This document shows positions 7,329 to 12,888 of a DNA stretch of 12,888 bases, piece by piece; position 1 is the stretch's first letter, and each line of letters begins with the position of its first letter. This DNA comes from an uncultured bacterium (GTDB taxonomy: Bacteria > Patescibacteriota > Minisyncoccia > Phycocordibacterales > CAIJYI01). The stretch is from contig CALMXW010000114.1 in the NCBI GenBank assembly GCA_937871115.1, positions 1 through 12,888 of the forward strand, read 5' to 3'. Position numbers and translations under genes: made by a program. The notes under the pieces were generated by a model, which saw only the letters and a program-made list of their open reading frames with translations, was not told the origin of the DNA and made no database searches.

Positions 7329-7733
7329 TTAATATGGATTCGCGAGATCGCTCGGTGCGAAGAGTTGCCCGCGCTCGGTAAACACCGAGCCCTTTCCCTT
7401 CTTCCACTGCCCTGCCTGAAGCGCATCTTTTCCGAAGACCCGGCGGATAAATGCGACCGGGAAGATGACTCCGAAAAATACTACCGAGAGCAGGATCTTG
7501 GAGACCACCGTCTCGAGCACTCGGAGCAAGAGCTTCCAGATCGGAAGGAGGGGCTTCCAGACAGAAGGCACTGCCATGGTGGCGATGAGGGCGATGATGC
7601 CGAGAGCGAGCCATTTTTTCGCACCCCCGTCCTCACTAAATTCACCAAAGAAAGCGAGAAGAAATAAAACAAGCGAGGTAGCGAGGCCAATGTCTTTGGG
7701 GGGGATTTGTCCTTCTTTTGTGCTTGGCTTCAT
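7329..7733 (-). CDS. SxtJ-family membrane protein
   Basis: The 134-residue protein has three hydrophobic segments (about 16-30, 41-56 and 72-95). A basic conserved-looking tail follows: FIRRVFGKDALQAG, then KGSVFTERGQLFAPSDLANPY at the C-terminus. SxtJ-family proteins share this plan, named after sxtJ of the saxitoxin cluster, where the gene also adjoins a carbamoyltransferase gene. Function is not established. Its constant company with carbamoyltransferases suggests a membrane partner that presents the acceptor or anchors the enzyme (inference). It is the first gene of a four-gene operon (SxtJ, DUF5989, carbamoyltransferase, SGNH). A promoter with its -10 box 6 nt from the ATG predicts a leaderless mRNA and supports this start. 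Confidence 0.85.
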   Translation of the reverse strand: MKPSTKEGQIPPKDIGLATSLVLFLLAFFGEFSEDGGAKKWLALGIIALIATMAVPSVWKPLLPIWKLLLRVLETVVSKILLSVVFFGVIFPVAFIRRVFGKDALQAGQWKKGKGSVFTERGQLFAPSDLANPY

Positions 7734-7739
7734 AAGGGT

Positions 7740-7768
7740 ATCGTAACAGAAAGGACTTGAGTTATCAA
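7740..7768 (-). promoter_or_regulatory. Promoter of the carbamoyltransferase operon, leaderless type
   Basis: On the minus strand TTGATA (7763-7768; one mismatch from consensus), a 17-bp spacer and TACGAT (7740-7745; four of six) end 6 nt before the ATG of the SxtJ gene at 7733. The -10 box is imperfect, but the spacing and the distance to the ATG repeat the pattern at 1930-1958. Confidence 0.5.
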
Positions 7769-7785
7769 TTCAAAAAGAGACAAAG

Positions 7786-7828
7786 AAAAAACCCTCCGGG
7801 CATCGCGAGAGTGCGACACACCGGAGGG
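7786..7828 (-). terminator. Strong terminator of the 7849-8358 gene
   Basis: On the minus strand CCCTCCGG (7821-7828) pairs perfectly with CCGGAGGG (7792-7799) and is followed by six T residues. The 21-nt interior holds a second short stem, TCGC/GCGA around ACTCTC, so the RNA can form one stacked hairpin. It begins 20 nt after the stop codon and isolates this gene from the SxtJ operon downstream. Confidence 0.85.
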
Positions 7829-7848
7829 CTTATGGCTGAGAAGGACGC

Positions 7849-8358
7849 TTAGCCTTCGCTGCCTGCTGCGTAGAGAACGTAGTCACCTTCTTCGAGGTGT
7901 TCTTTGGAGTCGTTCAAGCAGACCTCCCACTGCCCCATCGGGCTTCCGTGGGGCTGATCCCAGCAGAGATAGGCCGGGCGGGAATTTCCATCAAGACCCT
8001 CAACATAGGTATTAATGACCCCATCCAGAGGAAGCTCTCCTTTTTCCCCGCTTTTCTGCAGGAGTGCCGCCCAGTAGATATGCCACCACTTTGTGAGGTG
8101 GTTTGGCGGCAATTCTCCTTGCGCACAACCTGGGCCACAGTCTTTCAGCACAGGAGCCAAGAAAAGCTCCGGTACGAGCAACCCCGAGACTTTTCCGGCA
8201 TTCGCAAGGACCTTCGCCACGAATCGTCGGTCTACGCGGAAAGACTGTCCCGAGCGAAACTTTTCCGGGTCCAGGATTTCCTGTGGTGGGGGGAGATGAA
8301 TTCTGGTCGGCTCACCCAAGGCGGAGACCGTGTCCAACTTTCTTGCTGTATTATTCAT
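7849..8358 (-). CDS. Hypothetical soluble protein (169 aa), monocistronic
   Basis: I do not recognise this family. The product has 169 residues, no signal peptide and no membrane segment. After a proline-rich stretch (THE region about 17-28, TRIHLPPPQEI) comes a compact region with FRVDRRFVAKVLANAG (40-55), a C-x3-C pair at 74/78 (DCGPGC) and an aromatic KWWHIYWAALLQKSGEKGEL run (90-109). Two more cysteines (132, 147) lie in YLCWDQPHGS and WEVCLNDS, and the acidic end reads EEGDYVLYAAG. Four cysteines could bind a metal, but spacing is irregular. It has its own TTGACA promoter (8429-8457), a leader of about 64 nt with a 5' hairpin, a Shine-Dalgarno-like AGAAGG (8369-8374, 10 nt from the ATG) and a strong terminator. 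This points to a genuine, independently expressed gene unrelated to the flanking operons. Confidence 0.8.
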   Translation of the reverse strand: MNNTARKLDTVSALGEPTRIHLPPPQEILDPEKFRSGQSFRVDRRFVAKVLANAGKVSGLLVPELFLAPVLKDCGPGCAQGELPPNHLTKWWHIYWAALLQKSGEKGELPLDGVINTYVEGLDGNSRPAYLCWDQPHGSPMGQWEVCLNDSKEHLEEGDYVLYAAGSEG

Positions 8359-8396
8359 TCTTTCTTTTCCTTCTGTGATTTCAAAGAAGACAACGT

Positions 8397-8423
8397 ACGG
8401 AGGGGATGAAACACCCCTTCCGT
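8397..8423 (-). promoter_or_regulatory. 5'-leader hairpin of the 7849-8358 gene
   Basis: On the minus strand ACGGAAGGGGTG (8412-8423) pairs with CATCCCCTCCGT (8397-8408) around a 3-nt TTT loop. This is a 12-bp stem with one A-C mismatch and one G-U pair. The predicted transcription start (near 8422) falls at the first base of the stem, so the mRNA would begin with this hairpin. Such 5'-terminal stems can protect mRNA from decay; no T-run follows, so it is not an attenuator terminator. Confidence 0.55.
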
Positions 8424-8428
8424 AGTAA

Positions 8429-8457
8429 AGTTAACAGCACCTGTAAGATTTTGTCAA
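8429..8457 (-). promoter_or_regulatory. Promoter of the 7849-8358 gene
   Basis: A perfect TTGACA (8452-8457), 17-bp spacer and a weak -10 TTAACT (8429-8434; three of six) lie just past the 3' end of the upstream GT4 gene. The predicted start near 8422 gives a leader of about 64 nt. Unlike most other promoters in this window, it yields a long leader. Confidence 0.55.
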
Positions 8458-8464
8458 TACGTCA

Positions 8465-9604
8465 TTATTCTTTTTCACCAACGAAGCCCAGAAGAGCTTC
8501 TGCGTGTGCCCTCCAGGTGCGGCCCGACACATCTCGCTTCGCCTGCGCCCCGAGCATATGTGCAAATATTTCGTCATCGAGAATTCTTCGCACCCCCGCG
8601 AGGAGTGCCTCCGAGTCCCCCGCTTTCACGAGTACAGCATTATTGTCGTTCAAGACTTCTTCGAGCGACGGGAGGCGGGAAGCGACAATGGGCGTACCCG
8701 ACGCCATGTATTCAAACATCTTTATTGGCGAAGTATATTTCTCGGATTCTTCCGTCACGGGGACATTCGGAAGAAGGAGCACGTCGGCACACGAAAGAAA
8801 TGCCGGAATCTCTGTCTTCTTTTTATAGGAAAAGAGCAAAACATTCGCGAGACCACGCTCTTGGCGCAAGGCATCATATTTTGCAAAATCTTTCGGAGTG
8901 CCACCCACCAGCACGTAAAGAATCATATCATTATCTTTCGTTTTTTCTGCCGCTTCGAAAATCACATCCACACCCTTCCAGGTATAAAAATGTCCGACAT
9001 ACAGTACTATTTTTTTCTGCTCTGGAAGTTCAAACTTTTTTCGCAATTCGTTTTTGGGAGGGAGGTCTATAAACTGCTCAAGAGCAACACCGTTTGAAAG
9101 CGTGATGGTGTTTTTATATCCCGCTTCTCGAAATGCCTCTTCTGTGCCGTGCGAATTGCATACGATGCCCTTCACGCGCCAGAGGAAAAACCGCAGAAGC
9201 CCGTGCTTCGAGCTGGGGAAACTATGCGCGTTGTAAAAAACTTTCCGCCCACGCAGGCTAAAGAGCCACGCGATTTCGGGATTGCGCGTATAGATGACAG
9301 AATCTTTTGGTACGCGAGTAAATACGAGTGCTGCAAAAAATATGAGGCTCTGCAAAAAGAACGTCGCACGCCCGAGATATTTTTCGAAACGAAAGGCATC
9401 GCCAAAACCGAGCTTCCTCACAGAAAAGTTTTTCTCCAGTCCGTAAAATTCAAACACGCTTTCTTCTGTGGTCGCTCGGCGGGATGGAAGCCACAGCTCG
9501 GTCTTTACCCCGAGCATGGCGAGCTCTTCACACACCTTGGATATCTGATATCCGTGGGCTTTTTCCGTCGGAATGCGAGTGTTGGCGATGGTGATGAAAT
9601 GCAT
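8465..9604 (-). CDS. Glycosyltransferase family 4 (GT-B fold)
   Basis: The 379-residue protein begins like other GT4 enzymes, MHFITIANTRIPTEKAHGYQ, with the acceptor-side glycine loop. IVCNSHGTEEAFREAGY (about 137-153) and ITLSNGVALEQF (about 157-168) mark the end of the N-terminal domain. The C-terminal donor domain opens with KKIVLYVGHFYTWKGVDVI and carries the signature TSPIKMFEYMASGTPIVASR (291-310, E298), followed by LPSLEEVL. It should transfer a sugar from a nucleotide donor to a lipid-linked glycan on the cytoplasmic side; the sugar cannot be read from the sequence. A hydrophobic stretch at about 82-96 may help membrane association. It is the third gene of the operon starting at 11377, but a 98-bp inverted-repeat element separates it from the preceding gene. 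No Shine-Dalgarno is visible, and no terminator follows before the next promoter. Confidence 0.9.
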   Translation of the reverse strand: MHFITIANTRIPTEKAHGYQISKVCEELAMLGVKTELWLPSRRATTEESVFEFYGLEKNFSVRKLGFGDAFRFEKYLGRATFFLQSLIFFAALVFTRVPKDSVIYTRNPEIAWLFSLRGRKVFYNAHSFPSSKHGLLRFFLWRVKGIVCNSHGTEEAFREAGYKNTITLSNGVALEQFIDLPPKNELRKKFELPEQKKIVLYVGHFYTWKGVDVIFEAAEKTKDNDMILYVLVGGTPKDFAKYDALRQERGLANVLLFSYKKKTEIPAFLSCADVLLLPNVPVTEESEKYTSPIKMFEYMASGTPIVASRLPSLEEVLNDNNAVLVKAGDSEALLAGVRRILDDEIFAHMLGAQAKRDVSGRTWRAHAEALLGFVGEKE

Positions 9605-9610
9605 ACAAAC

Positions 9611-9708
9611 AAATTAATTCGTCTCTAGTACTCGCCTCCCTCGCGGCTTTACCCGCAAGCGGGCTCCGACACCGACTCGGTATCCGAGCATCAGACCCGA
9701 ATTAATTT
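9611..9708. repeat. 98-bp inverted-repeat-bounded structured element
   Basis: Perfect 11-bp inverted arms, AAATTAATTCG (9611-9621) and CGAATTAATTT (9698-9708), bound a GC-rich core. The core holds two smaller hairpins: CCCG-CAAG-CGGG (9652-9663) and CTCGG-TAT-CCGAG (9676-9688). The right arm contains the stop codon (9702-9704) of the methyltransferase, and the left arm is 7 bp from the GT4 start codon at 9604. No protein is encoded. The layout resembles a small non-autonomous mobile element (MITE-like) or a dispersed intergenic palindrome; only one copy is in this window. Confidence 0.5.
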
Positions 9709-10319
9709 AACTCTACCACAAAAAAATGATGATACTGATTTTCATATGGCACAAAATCTTTTTTTACCTTCCCGAATTTCGCAAGCACCTCTTCTATCCT
9801 CTTCGTTGGGAAGCCACGCTTGCCAATCTCCCAATAATGCTCGCCGTTGAAAATATGTTTTTTTGGGAATGGAATTTTGAAAGCAAATTTTATTTCTGGC
9901 AAAAATGGAATCTTTACATTAAATTTCACCGGTGGGCCAAAGTGCGGAAGACTAATGAGGACATTCTTCTGTGCCACTCGTGCCATTTCACCCACCGCTA
10001 TCTCAAATTTTTCAAACGGCAAATGCTCGAGTATTTCAAACGCGCAGACAAGATCGTAGGAATTATCTCCGAGCGGAATATGCTCCACGCTTCCTAAAAT
10101 ATCTGGGTGTAAGTCTGCGGCAATATCGATATTTTTATATTCAACATCAGAATGCGCCCGCACATAATCGCGAAATACACCATCGCCCACTCCGACTTCG
10201 AGAATATTTTTCGGATGAAGCGCGAGAGATTCTCGGATCTGATAATAGTAACTCGCCCACCGGTCTGGATAGCAGTATCGATTAAAGTCGTAGTGTGATT
10301 TATCTACTTGTTGTTCCAT
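9702..10319 (-). CDS. SAM-dependent methyltransferase (Methyltransf_11-like)
   Basis: The 205-residue protein carries motif I ILEVGVGDGVFRDYV (39-53), with the SAM-binding glycine loop. IDIAADLHPDILGSVEHIPLG (about 64-84) holds the acidic ribose-binding position and the post-motif block. DLVCAFEILEHLPF follows, typical of the Methyltransf_11/25 type. The C-terminal half (FPKKHIFNGEHYWEIGKRGF, then FGKVKKDFVPYENQYHHFFV) resembles sugar- or lipid-modifying methyltransferases of glycan clusters. It is soluble. The start overlaps the upstream GT4 gene by 16 bp, so translation is probably coupled. The last codons (GAG TTA AAT TAA) run into the right arm of the inverted-repeat element at 9611-9708, so an insertion there could have set the present C-terminus. 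The acceptor is unknown. Confidence 0.88.
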   Translation of the reverse strand: MEQQVDKSHYDFNRYCYPDRWASYYYQIRESLALHPKNILEVGVGDGVFRDYVRAHSDVEYKNIDIAADLHPDILGSVEHIPLGDNSYDLVCAFEILEHLPFEKFEIAVGEMARVAQKNVLISLPHFGPPVKFNVKIPFLPEIKFAFKIPFPKKHIFNGEHYWEIGKRGFPTKRIEEVLAKFGKVKKDFVPYENQYHHFFVVELN

Positions 10320-11377
10320 AAATGTTTCAGAATCGCCGGGATAAGCTTTGAGAGGCTGTGGTGCTCTACCACAACATTTCTCAAATCTCTCCCAAGGCTC
10401 GCTCGCTCTTCCCCGCCCATCCCTGCGAGCGCAATAATTTTGTCTGCGAGCTCTATGGCGTTACCTTTCGTGTACATGAGTTGGGACTTCCCGAGTATTG
10501 GCACAAAAGTTTCATTGCAGGTGAGTACTGGTATCTCGCACGCCATCGCTTCCAGTACCGCTTTGTCGAGCCCACCGGTATGACTCATGTTAACAAAGAT
10601 ATCTGCTTCCCGTAAGATGCCCGGCAAAGCGTCTTGGGTCACTGCTCCACAAAAATATATTTTTTCAATAAGCCCATCTCGTTCGACTATTTCTTTCAGA
10701 GATCGCAGATATTTTTCCTGTTCCGGAGTCTCTGGTATTCCGAAAACTTGAACACGGAATGAAACATCTTTTTCGGCAAGGATCTTTGCGGCAGCGAGAA
10801 GTGTCTCGTAATCTTTCACCGGAGAAATCCGCCCGACGGTCACAATTTGGAGGGGCAAGGTTGGAGAGTTTTCATGGCGAGCGTCGTCGGAGCCCGCGCT
10901 GCGCAAAAACTTCCCCGTATCTATTCCATGCCCCATGACGCGAAGTTTGCGGCTGGGCAAACGAAAACTTTCTTTCGAAGCGGTGAAGACAACGTGAGAA
11001 AATTTCTCTGCGATGCGCAGTTTCGTGTCCACACTCTTGTGTGTATACCACAGGGAAATTTTCTTTCCGAAAATTCGCCACGGGAGTCCACCGAGGACAA
11101 CATACTCCGGGTTCATGTGCACAAACACCGCATCATAATTTTTCCTCTCGCGCCAAATATATTTATAGAAACGAAAGACGCGCACGAAGCGGGATTTCTT
11201 TTCTTCTTTCCCGAGAGAAAACACCCGTACATTTTCAGGCAAAGCATACTCCCCTTTTTGCAGACACACCACCGTCACCCGCTCACAATGTTTCGAAAAC
11301 TCCGCAACCCATGCGTGAAAAAATCCGAGGATAGAATCTTGTGAATCAATTTTTTGTGTAAGGATGAGGAGTTCCAT
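10304..11377 (-). CDS. Glycosyltransferase family 4 (GT-B fold)
   Basis: The 357-residue protein begins MELLILTQKIDSQDSILGFF. The N-terminal domain includes YDAVFVHMNPEYVVLGGLPW and ISLWYTHKSVD, and ends at RVMGHGIDTGKF. The donor domain starts LQIVTVGRISPVKDYETLL and carries the signature GGLDKAVLEAMACEIPVLTC, in which the usual EGFG entry reads GGLD, a variant common in this subfamily. A cytoplasmic glycan-extending role is likely. The open frame continues 207 codons upstream, but I chose the ATG at 11377. The homology starts there, the upstream part is antisense to the DedA gene, and a TATAGT box sits 6 nt before this ATG. It is the first gene of the operon and overlaps the methyltransferase by 16 bp. 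Confidence 0.9.
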   Translation of the reverse strand: MELLILTQKIDSQDSILGFFHAWVAEFSKHCERVTVVCLQKGEYALPENVRVFSLGKEEKKSRFVRVFRFYKYIWRERKNYDAVFVHMNPEYVVLGGLPWRIFGKKISLWYTHKSVDTKLRIAEKFSHVVFTASKESFRLPSRKLRVMGHGIDTGKFLRSAGSDDARHENSPTLPLQIVTVGRISPVKDYETLLAAAKILAEKDVSFRVQVFGIPETPEQEKYLRSLKEIVERDGLIEKIYFCGAVTQDALPGILREADIFVNMSHTGGLDKAVLEAMACEIPVLTCNETFVPILGKSQLMYTKGNAIELADKIIALAGMGGEERASLGRDLRNVVVEHHSLSKLIPAILKHLWNNK

Positions 11378-11383
11378 GTTTCT

Positions 11384-11389
11384 ACTATA
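11384..11389 (-). promoter_or_regulatory. -10 box of the GT4 operon at 11377, leaderless type
   Basis: TATAGT (five of six matches) on the minus strand ends 6 nt before the ATG at 11377. No good -35 is seen at the usual spacing; the best candidate is TTTTCA at 11405-11410 with a 15-bp spacer. The 60-bp gap to the DedA start is shared with an opposing promoter. Confidence 0.45.
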
Positions 11390-11403
11390 CCCCATTCTTT
11401 TCT

Positions 11404-11430
11404 TTGAAAATAGTCGAAATCGTGTATAAT
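11404..11430 (+). promoter_or_regulatory. Promoter of the DedA gene, leaderless type
   Basis: A perfect TATAAT (11425-11430) ends 7 nt before the ATG at 11438. TTGAAA (11404-11409; five of six matches) lies upstream with a short 15-bp spacer. It would give a leader of 0-1 nt. Its -35 region overlaps that of the opposing GT4 promoter, so the two may exclude each other. Confidence 0.55.
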
Positions 11431-11437
11431 AGCGAGC

Positions 11438-12022
11438 ATGTTTGACCTCATGGCCATCGTCACCACCGCCGGGTATCTCGGCATCTTTGCCATCATCTTT
11501 GCGGAGTCCGGACTTTTCTTTGGGTTCTTCCTTCCCGGAGACAGCCTCCTCTTTACCGCAGGAATACTCGCCGGCACAGGCACTATGAATATCTGGATTC
11601 TCGCACCACTCTGTTTTATCGCCGCCGTCTTGGGCGACAGTGTGGGCTATCTCTTTGGAAAAAAAGTTGGAGAAAAATTCTTCGACCGCGAAGATTCGCG
11701 CTTCTTTAAACATTCCCACGTAGAGAAAACGCAGGATTTTTACCAGAAGTACGGCGTCAAAACCATCGTGATTGCGCGCTTCGTACCCATCGTCCGCACC
11801 TTCGCACCCATCATGGCCGGCGTGGGCTCTATGCGATACCGCACTTTTCTTGCTTACAACATTATCGGCGGATTTATTTGGTCTGTCGGTCTCACGGTCG
11901 GCGGATTTATCCTCGGCAACAAAGTGCCGCACGTAGACCGTTACATCCTCCCCATCGTCGGCGTTATTATCCTTGTTTCCCTTGCTCCGGTAATCCAAGC
12001 GTGGATGAAGGGAAGAAAGTAG
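11438..12022 (+). CDS. DedA-family (SNARE-associated/VTT) membrane protein
   Basis: The 194-residue protein has the DedA plan: hydrophobic segments at about 5-30, 38-70, 105-128, 136-160 and 166-188. The conserved pieces are E23 in FAESGLFFG, FLPGDSLL (31-38), GDSVGYLFGKKVG (66-78), and RFVPIVRTFAPIMAG (114-128) with the two conserved arginines R114 and R120. SMRYRTF and NIIGGFIW follow. DedA proteins are inner-membrane transporters; several members flip or recycle undecaprenyl phosphate or phospholipids. Recycling of the lipid carrier would fit a glycan region, but the assignment to that substrate is inference. The gene is divergent from the GT4 operon and has a leaderless-type promoter. No Shine-Dalgarno and no terminator hairpin are visible. 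Confidence 0.93.
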   Translation: MFDLMAIVTTAGYLGIFAIIFAESGLFFGFFLPGDSLLFTAGILAGTGTMNIWILAPLCFIAAVLGDSVGYLFGKKVGEKFFDREDSRFFKHSHVEKTQDFYQKYGVKTIVIARFVPIVRTFAPIMAGVGSMRYRTFLAYNIIGGFIWSVGLTVGGFILGNKVPHVDRYILPIVGVIILVSLAPVIQAWMKGRK

Positions 12023-12045
12023 TAAGGGGAATCGCTTTATGCTAG

Positions 12046-12072
12046 GCTGACCGTAGATTCGACATTGTCAGC
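12046..12072 (+). other. Small inverted repeat upstream of the aminotransferase gene
   Basis: GCTGAC (12046-12051) and GTCAGC (12067-12072) form a 6-bp stem around a 15-nt loop in the 70-bp gap between DedA and the aminotransferase. No T-run follows, so it is not a terminator. It could be an operator half-site pair or chance; no convincing promoter is seen in this gap. Confidence 0.25.
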
Positions 12073-12092
12073 GACCACACAGAGGTGGCATC

Positions 12093-12888
12093 ATGAATCC
12101 CAAAATAGAAATTGATCTCGCAGCAGGAATACTTTCTGTGGGTGGGGACAATTTTATGTCTCTGTCCCCAAATAAAATTGGGAGAATTATCGAGCATCGC
12201 GCGACATGGAACTACAGCCCCATGAAAGGGGTAACTTGCATCGGCCCGGGACCAAACGGATACACGCTCCGGACACAACTCGAGGCACCCGACGGAAATG
12301 TTCGAGAGATTCTTGCCGTCGACGCACAGTCCACGTACTCCGTGGCAAACTTTGGACACGGAAACTCCGAAATAATCACACTCTATGAAACTTTCCTTAA
12401 CCACGGGCGCCAGTTTGTCGTCCCCGCAGGGATAAACAACCCGTATGCTGCAGCGTTTCTCAGCGCACTCACACAGCTGACCGGGATGGACAGAGTATTC
12501 CCAAAAGTCGCCGGTACCGAGGGCCCCGCGACGGCTATCCACGTGGCCTGCCTCTACTGGGAAAAGAATCACCCCGAGTCAGAACGCAAGCCAATAATAC
12601 TCGCAATGTACGGATGCTTCCACGGACGCGACGAGACAGCGAGACGGCTGTACCGAGATAAAAAGCTACAACGCTTTAGTGACGAGGGCGACTACAGCCG
12701 GATTATCAAAATCCCCTACAACGACCTCTTGGCACTCCGAAATGTTTTGGAAAATTACCCGGAAGAAGTTGCTGCGCTCATCCTCGAGCCCATTCAAGGA
12801 GAGGGTGGCATTATTCCTCCGAGATCTTTCTACTTACAAAATGTGGTCGAGATGTGTCACCTTCACGATGTTGTGTGCATCTTCGACG
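12093..12888 (+). CDS. Class III PLP-dependent aminotransferase (N-terminal 265 residues, partial)
   Basis: The frame from the ATG at 12093 is open to the window edge. After an N-terminal region that may bind substrate, the large PLP domain begins around NFGHGNSEI (87-95). Class III hallmarks are GTEGPATAIHVACLYW (141-156), GCFHGRDETA (174-183, the F-H-G PLP-stacking block) and LILEPIQGEGGIIPP (229-243). The last residues seen are CIFD, whose aspartate (D265) should bind the pyridine nitrogen. The catalytic lysine would lie beyond the edge. The closest class is ornithine/acetylornithine or other omega-aminotransferases; in a glycan region it could also make an amino sugar or amino-acid substituent, and the sequence does not decide this. 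AGAGGTGG at 12081-12088, just upstream of the ATG, is a good Shine-Dalgarno and fixes the start. Confidence 0.88.
   Translation, partial: MNPKIEIDLAAGILSVGGDNFMSLSPNKIGRIIEHRATWNYSPMKGVTCIGPGPNGYTLRTQLEAPDGNVREILAVDAQSTYSVANFGHGNSEIITLYETFLNHGRQFVVPAGINNPYAAAFLSALTQLTGMDRVFPKVAGTEGPATAIHVACLYWEKNHPESERKPIILAMYGCFHGRDETARRLYRDKKLQRFSDEGDYSRIIKIPYNDLLALRNVLENYPEEVAALILEPIQGEGGIIPPRSFYLQNVVEMCHLHDVVCIFD

Noticed and set aside
4109..7733. Saxitoxin-type biosynthesis, suggested by the SxtJ and carbamoyltransferase similarity
   Set aside because: No polyketide-like starter, amidinotransferase or oxygenase genes of that pathway are present; only the general carbamoylation module is shared.
9670..9681. 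ACCGAGTCGGTG on the minus strand, matching the 3' hairpin of the Streptococcus tracrRNA
   Set aside because: It is a 12-bp match only, with no Cas gene, no CRISPR repeats and no T-run terminator. The short palindrome is better explained as part of the inverted-repeat element.
11378..11998. A 207-codon upstream extension of the GT4 frame that starts at 11377
   Set aside because: It is antisense to the DedA gene, has a low-complexity charged composition with no family motif, and a -10 box separates it from the GT4 start.
12042..12572. Minus-strand open frame of 176 codons at the right end
   Set aside because: It is a shadow of the class III aminotransferase on the plus strand, which has clear PLP-enzyme motifs and a Shine-Dalgarno.
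1..12888. CRISPR array, tRNA or rRNA genes
   Set aside because: I saw no regularly spaced direct repeats, no cloverleaf with the conserved TTC-loop, and no conserved rRNA segments on either strand.

Overview
The window reads as a bacterial surface-glycan (capsule, exopolysaccharide or glycoprotein) biosynthesis region. It holds three glycosyltransferases, two SAM methyltransferases, a cobalamin-type radical SAM enzyme, an O-carbamoyltransferase with its small membrane partners, one complete SGNH hydrolase-like protein plus the possible start of a second, a DedA membrane protein, one unrecognised soluble protein and the first 265 codons of a class III aminotransferase. TAA, TAG and TGA all end genes, so the standard bacterial code (table 11) applies. 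Tight packing, very short or absent 5' leaders and this gene mix would fit a Patescibacteria/CPR (Parcubacteria-like) genome. That assignment is inference; no rRNA or ribosomal gene is present to settle it.

Layout. 1-129 (-) is the N-terminus of a membrane-anchored protein running off the left edge. 232-1002 (+) is a methyltransferase converging, with a 3-bp gap, on a family 2 glycosyltransferase (1006-1923, -). A divergent promoter region (1924-2074) separates that gene from the radical SAM gene (2075-4048, +), which ends at a GC-rich terminator. Next, on the minus strand, comes a tight four-gene operon transcribed from 7733 down to 4109: SxtJ-family membrane protein, a 49-aa DUF5989 protein, NodU/CmcH-family carbamoyltransferase, SGNH hydrolase-like protein. 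A self-contained single-gene unit follows (7849-8358, -) with its own promoter, 5' hairpin and strong terminator. A second minus-strand operon runs from 11377 to 8465: GT4, methyltransferase (16-bp overlap), then a 98-bp inverted-repeat element, then another GT4. DedA (11438-12022, +) is divergent from it, and the aminotransferase (12093 to the edge, +) follows.

How the genes could work together: glycosyltransferases build an oligosaccharide, and methyltransferases and the radical SAM enzyme modify it. The carbamoyltransferase, with the SxtJ and DUF5989 membrane proteins, adds a carbamoyl group at the membrane, and the anchored SGNH protein acts on the exported glycan. No flippase, polymerase, priming transferase or nucleotide-sugar synthesis gene is in view, so the pathway is incomplete here.

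The most interesting signals are: (1) the compact SxtJ/DUF5989/carbamoyltransferase/SGNH cassette; (2) a recurring -10 box only 6-8 nt upstream of the start codon in five genes, implying leaderless mRNAs, next to other genes with real Shine-Dalgarno leaders; (3) a GT2 enzyme whose usual LN(A/S)DD metal-binding motif reads LNAKN; (4) the 98-bp inverted-repeat element inside an operon; (5) an orphan gene with a hairpin at the predicted 5' end of its mRNA.
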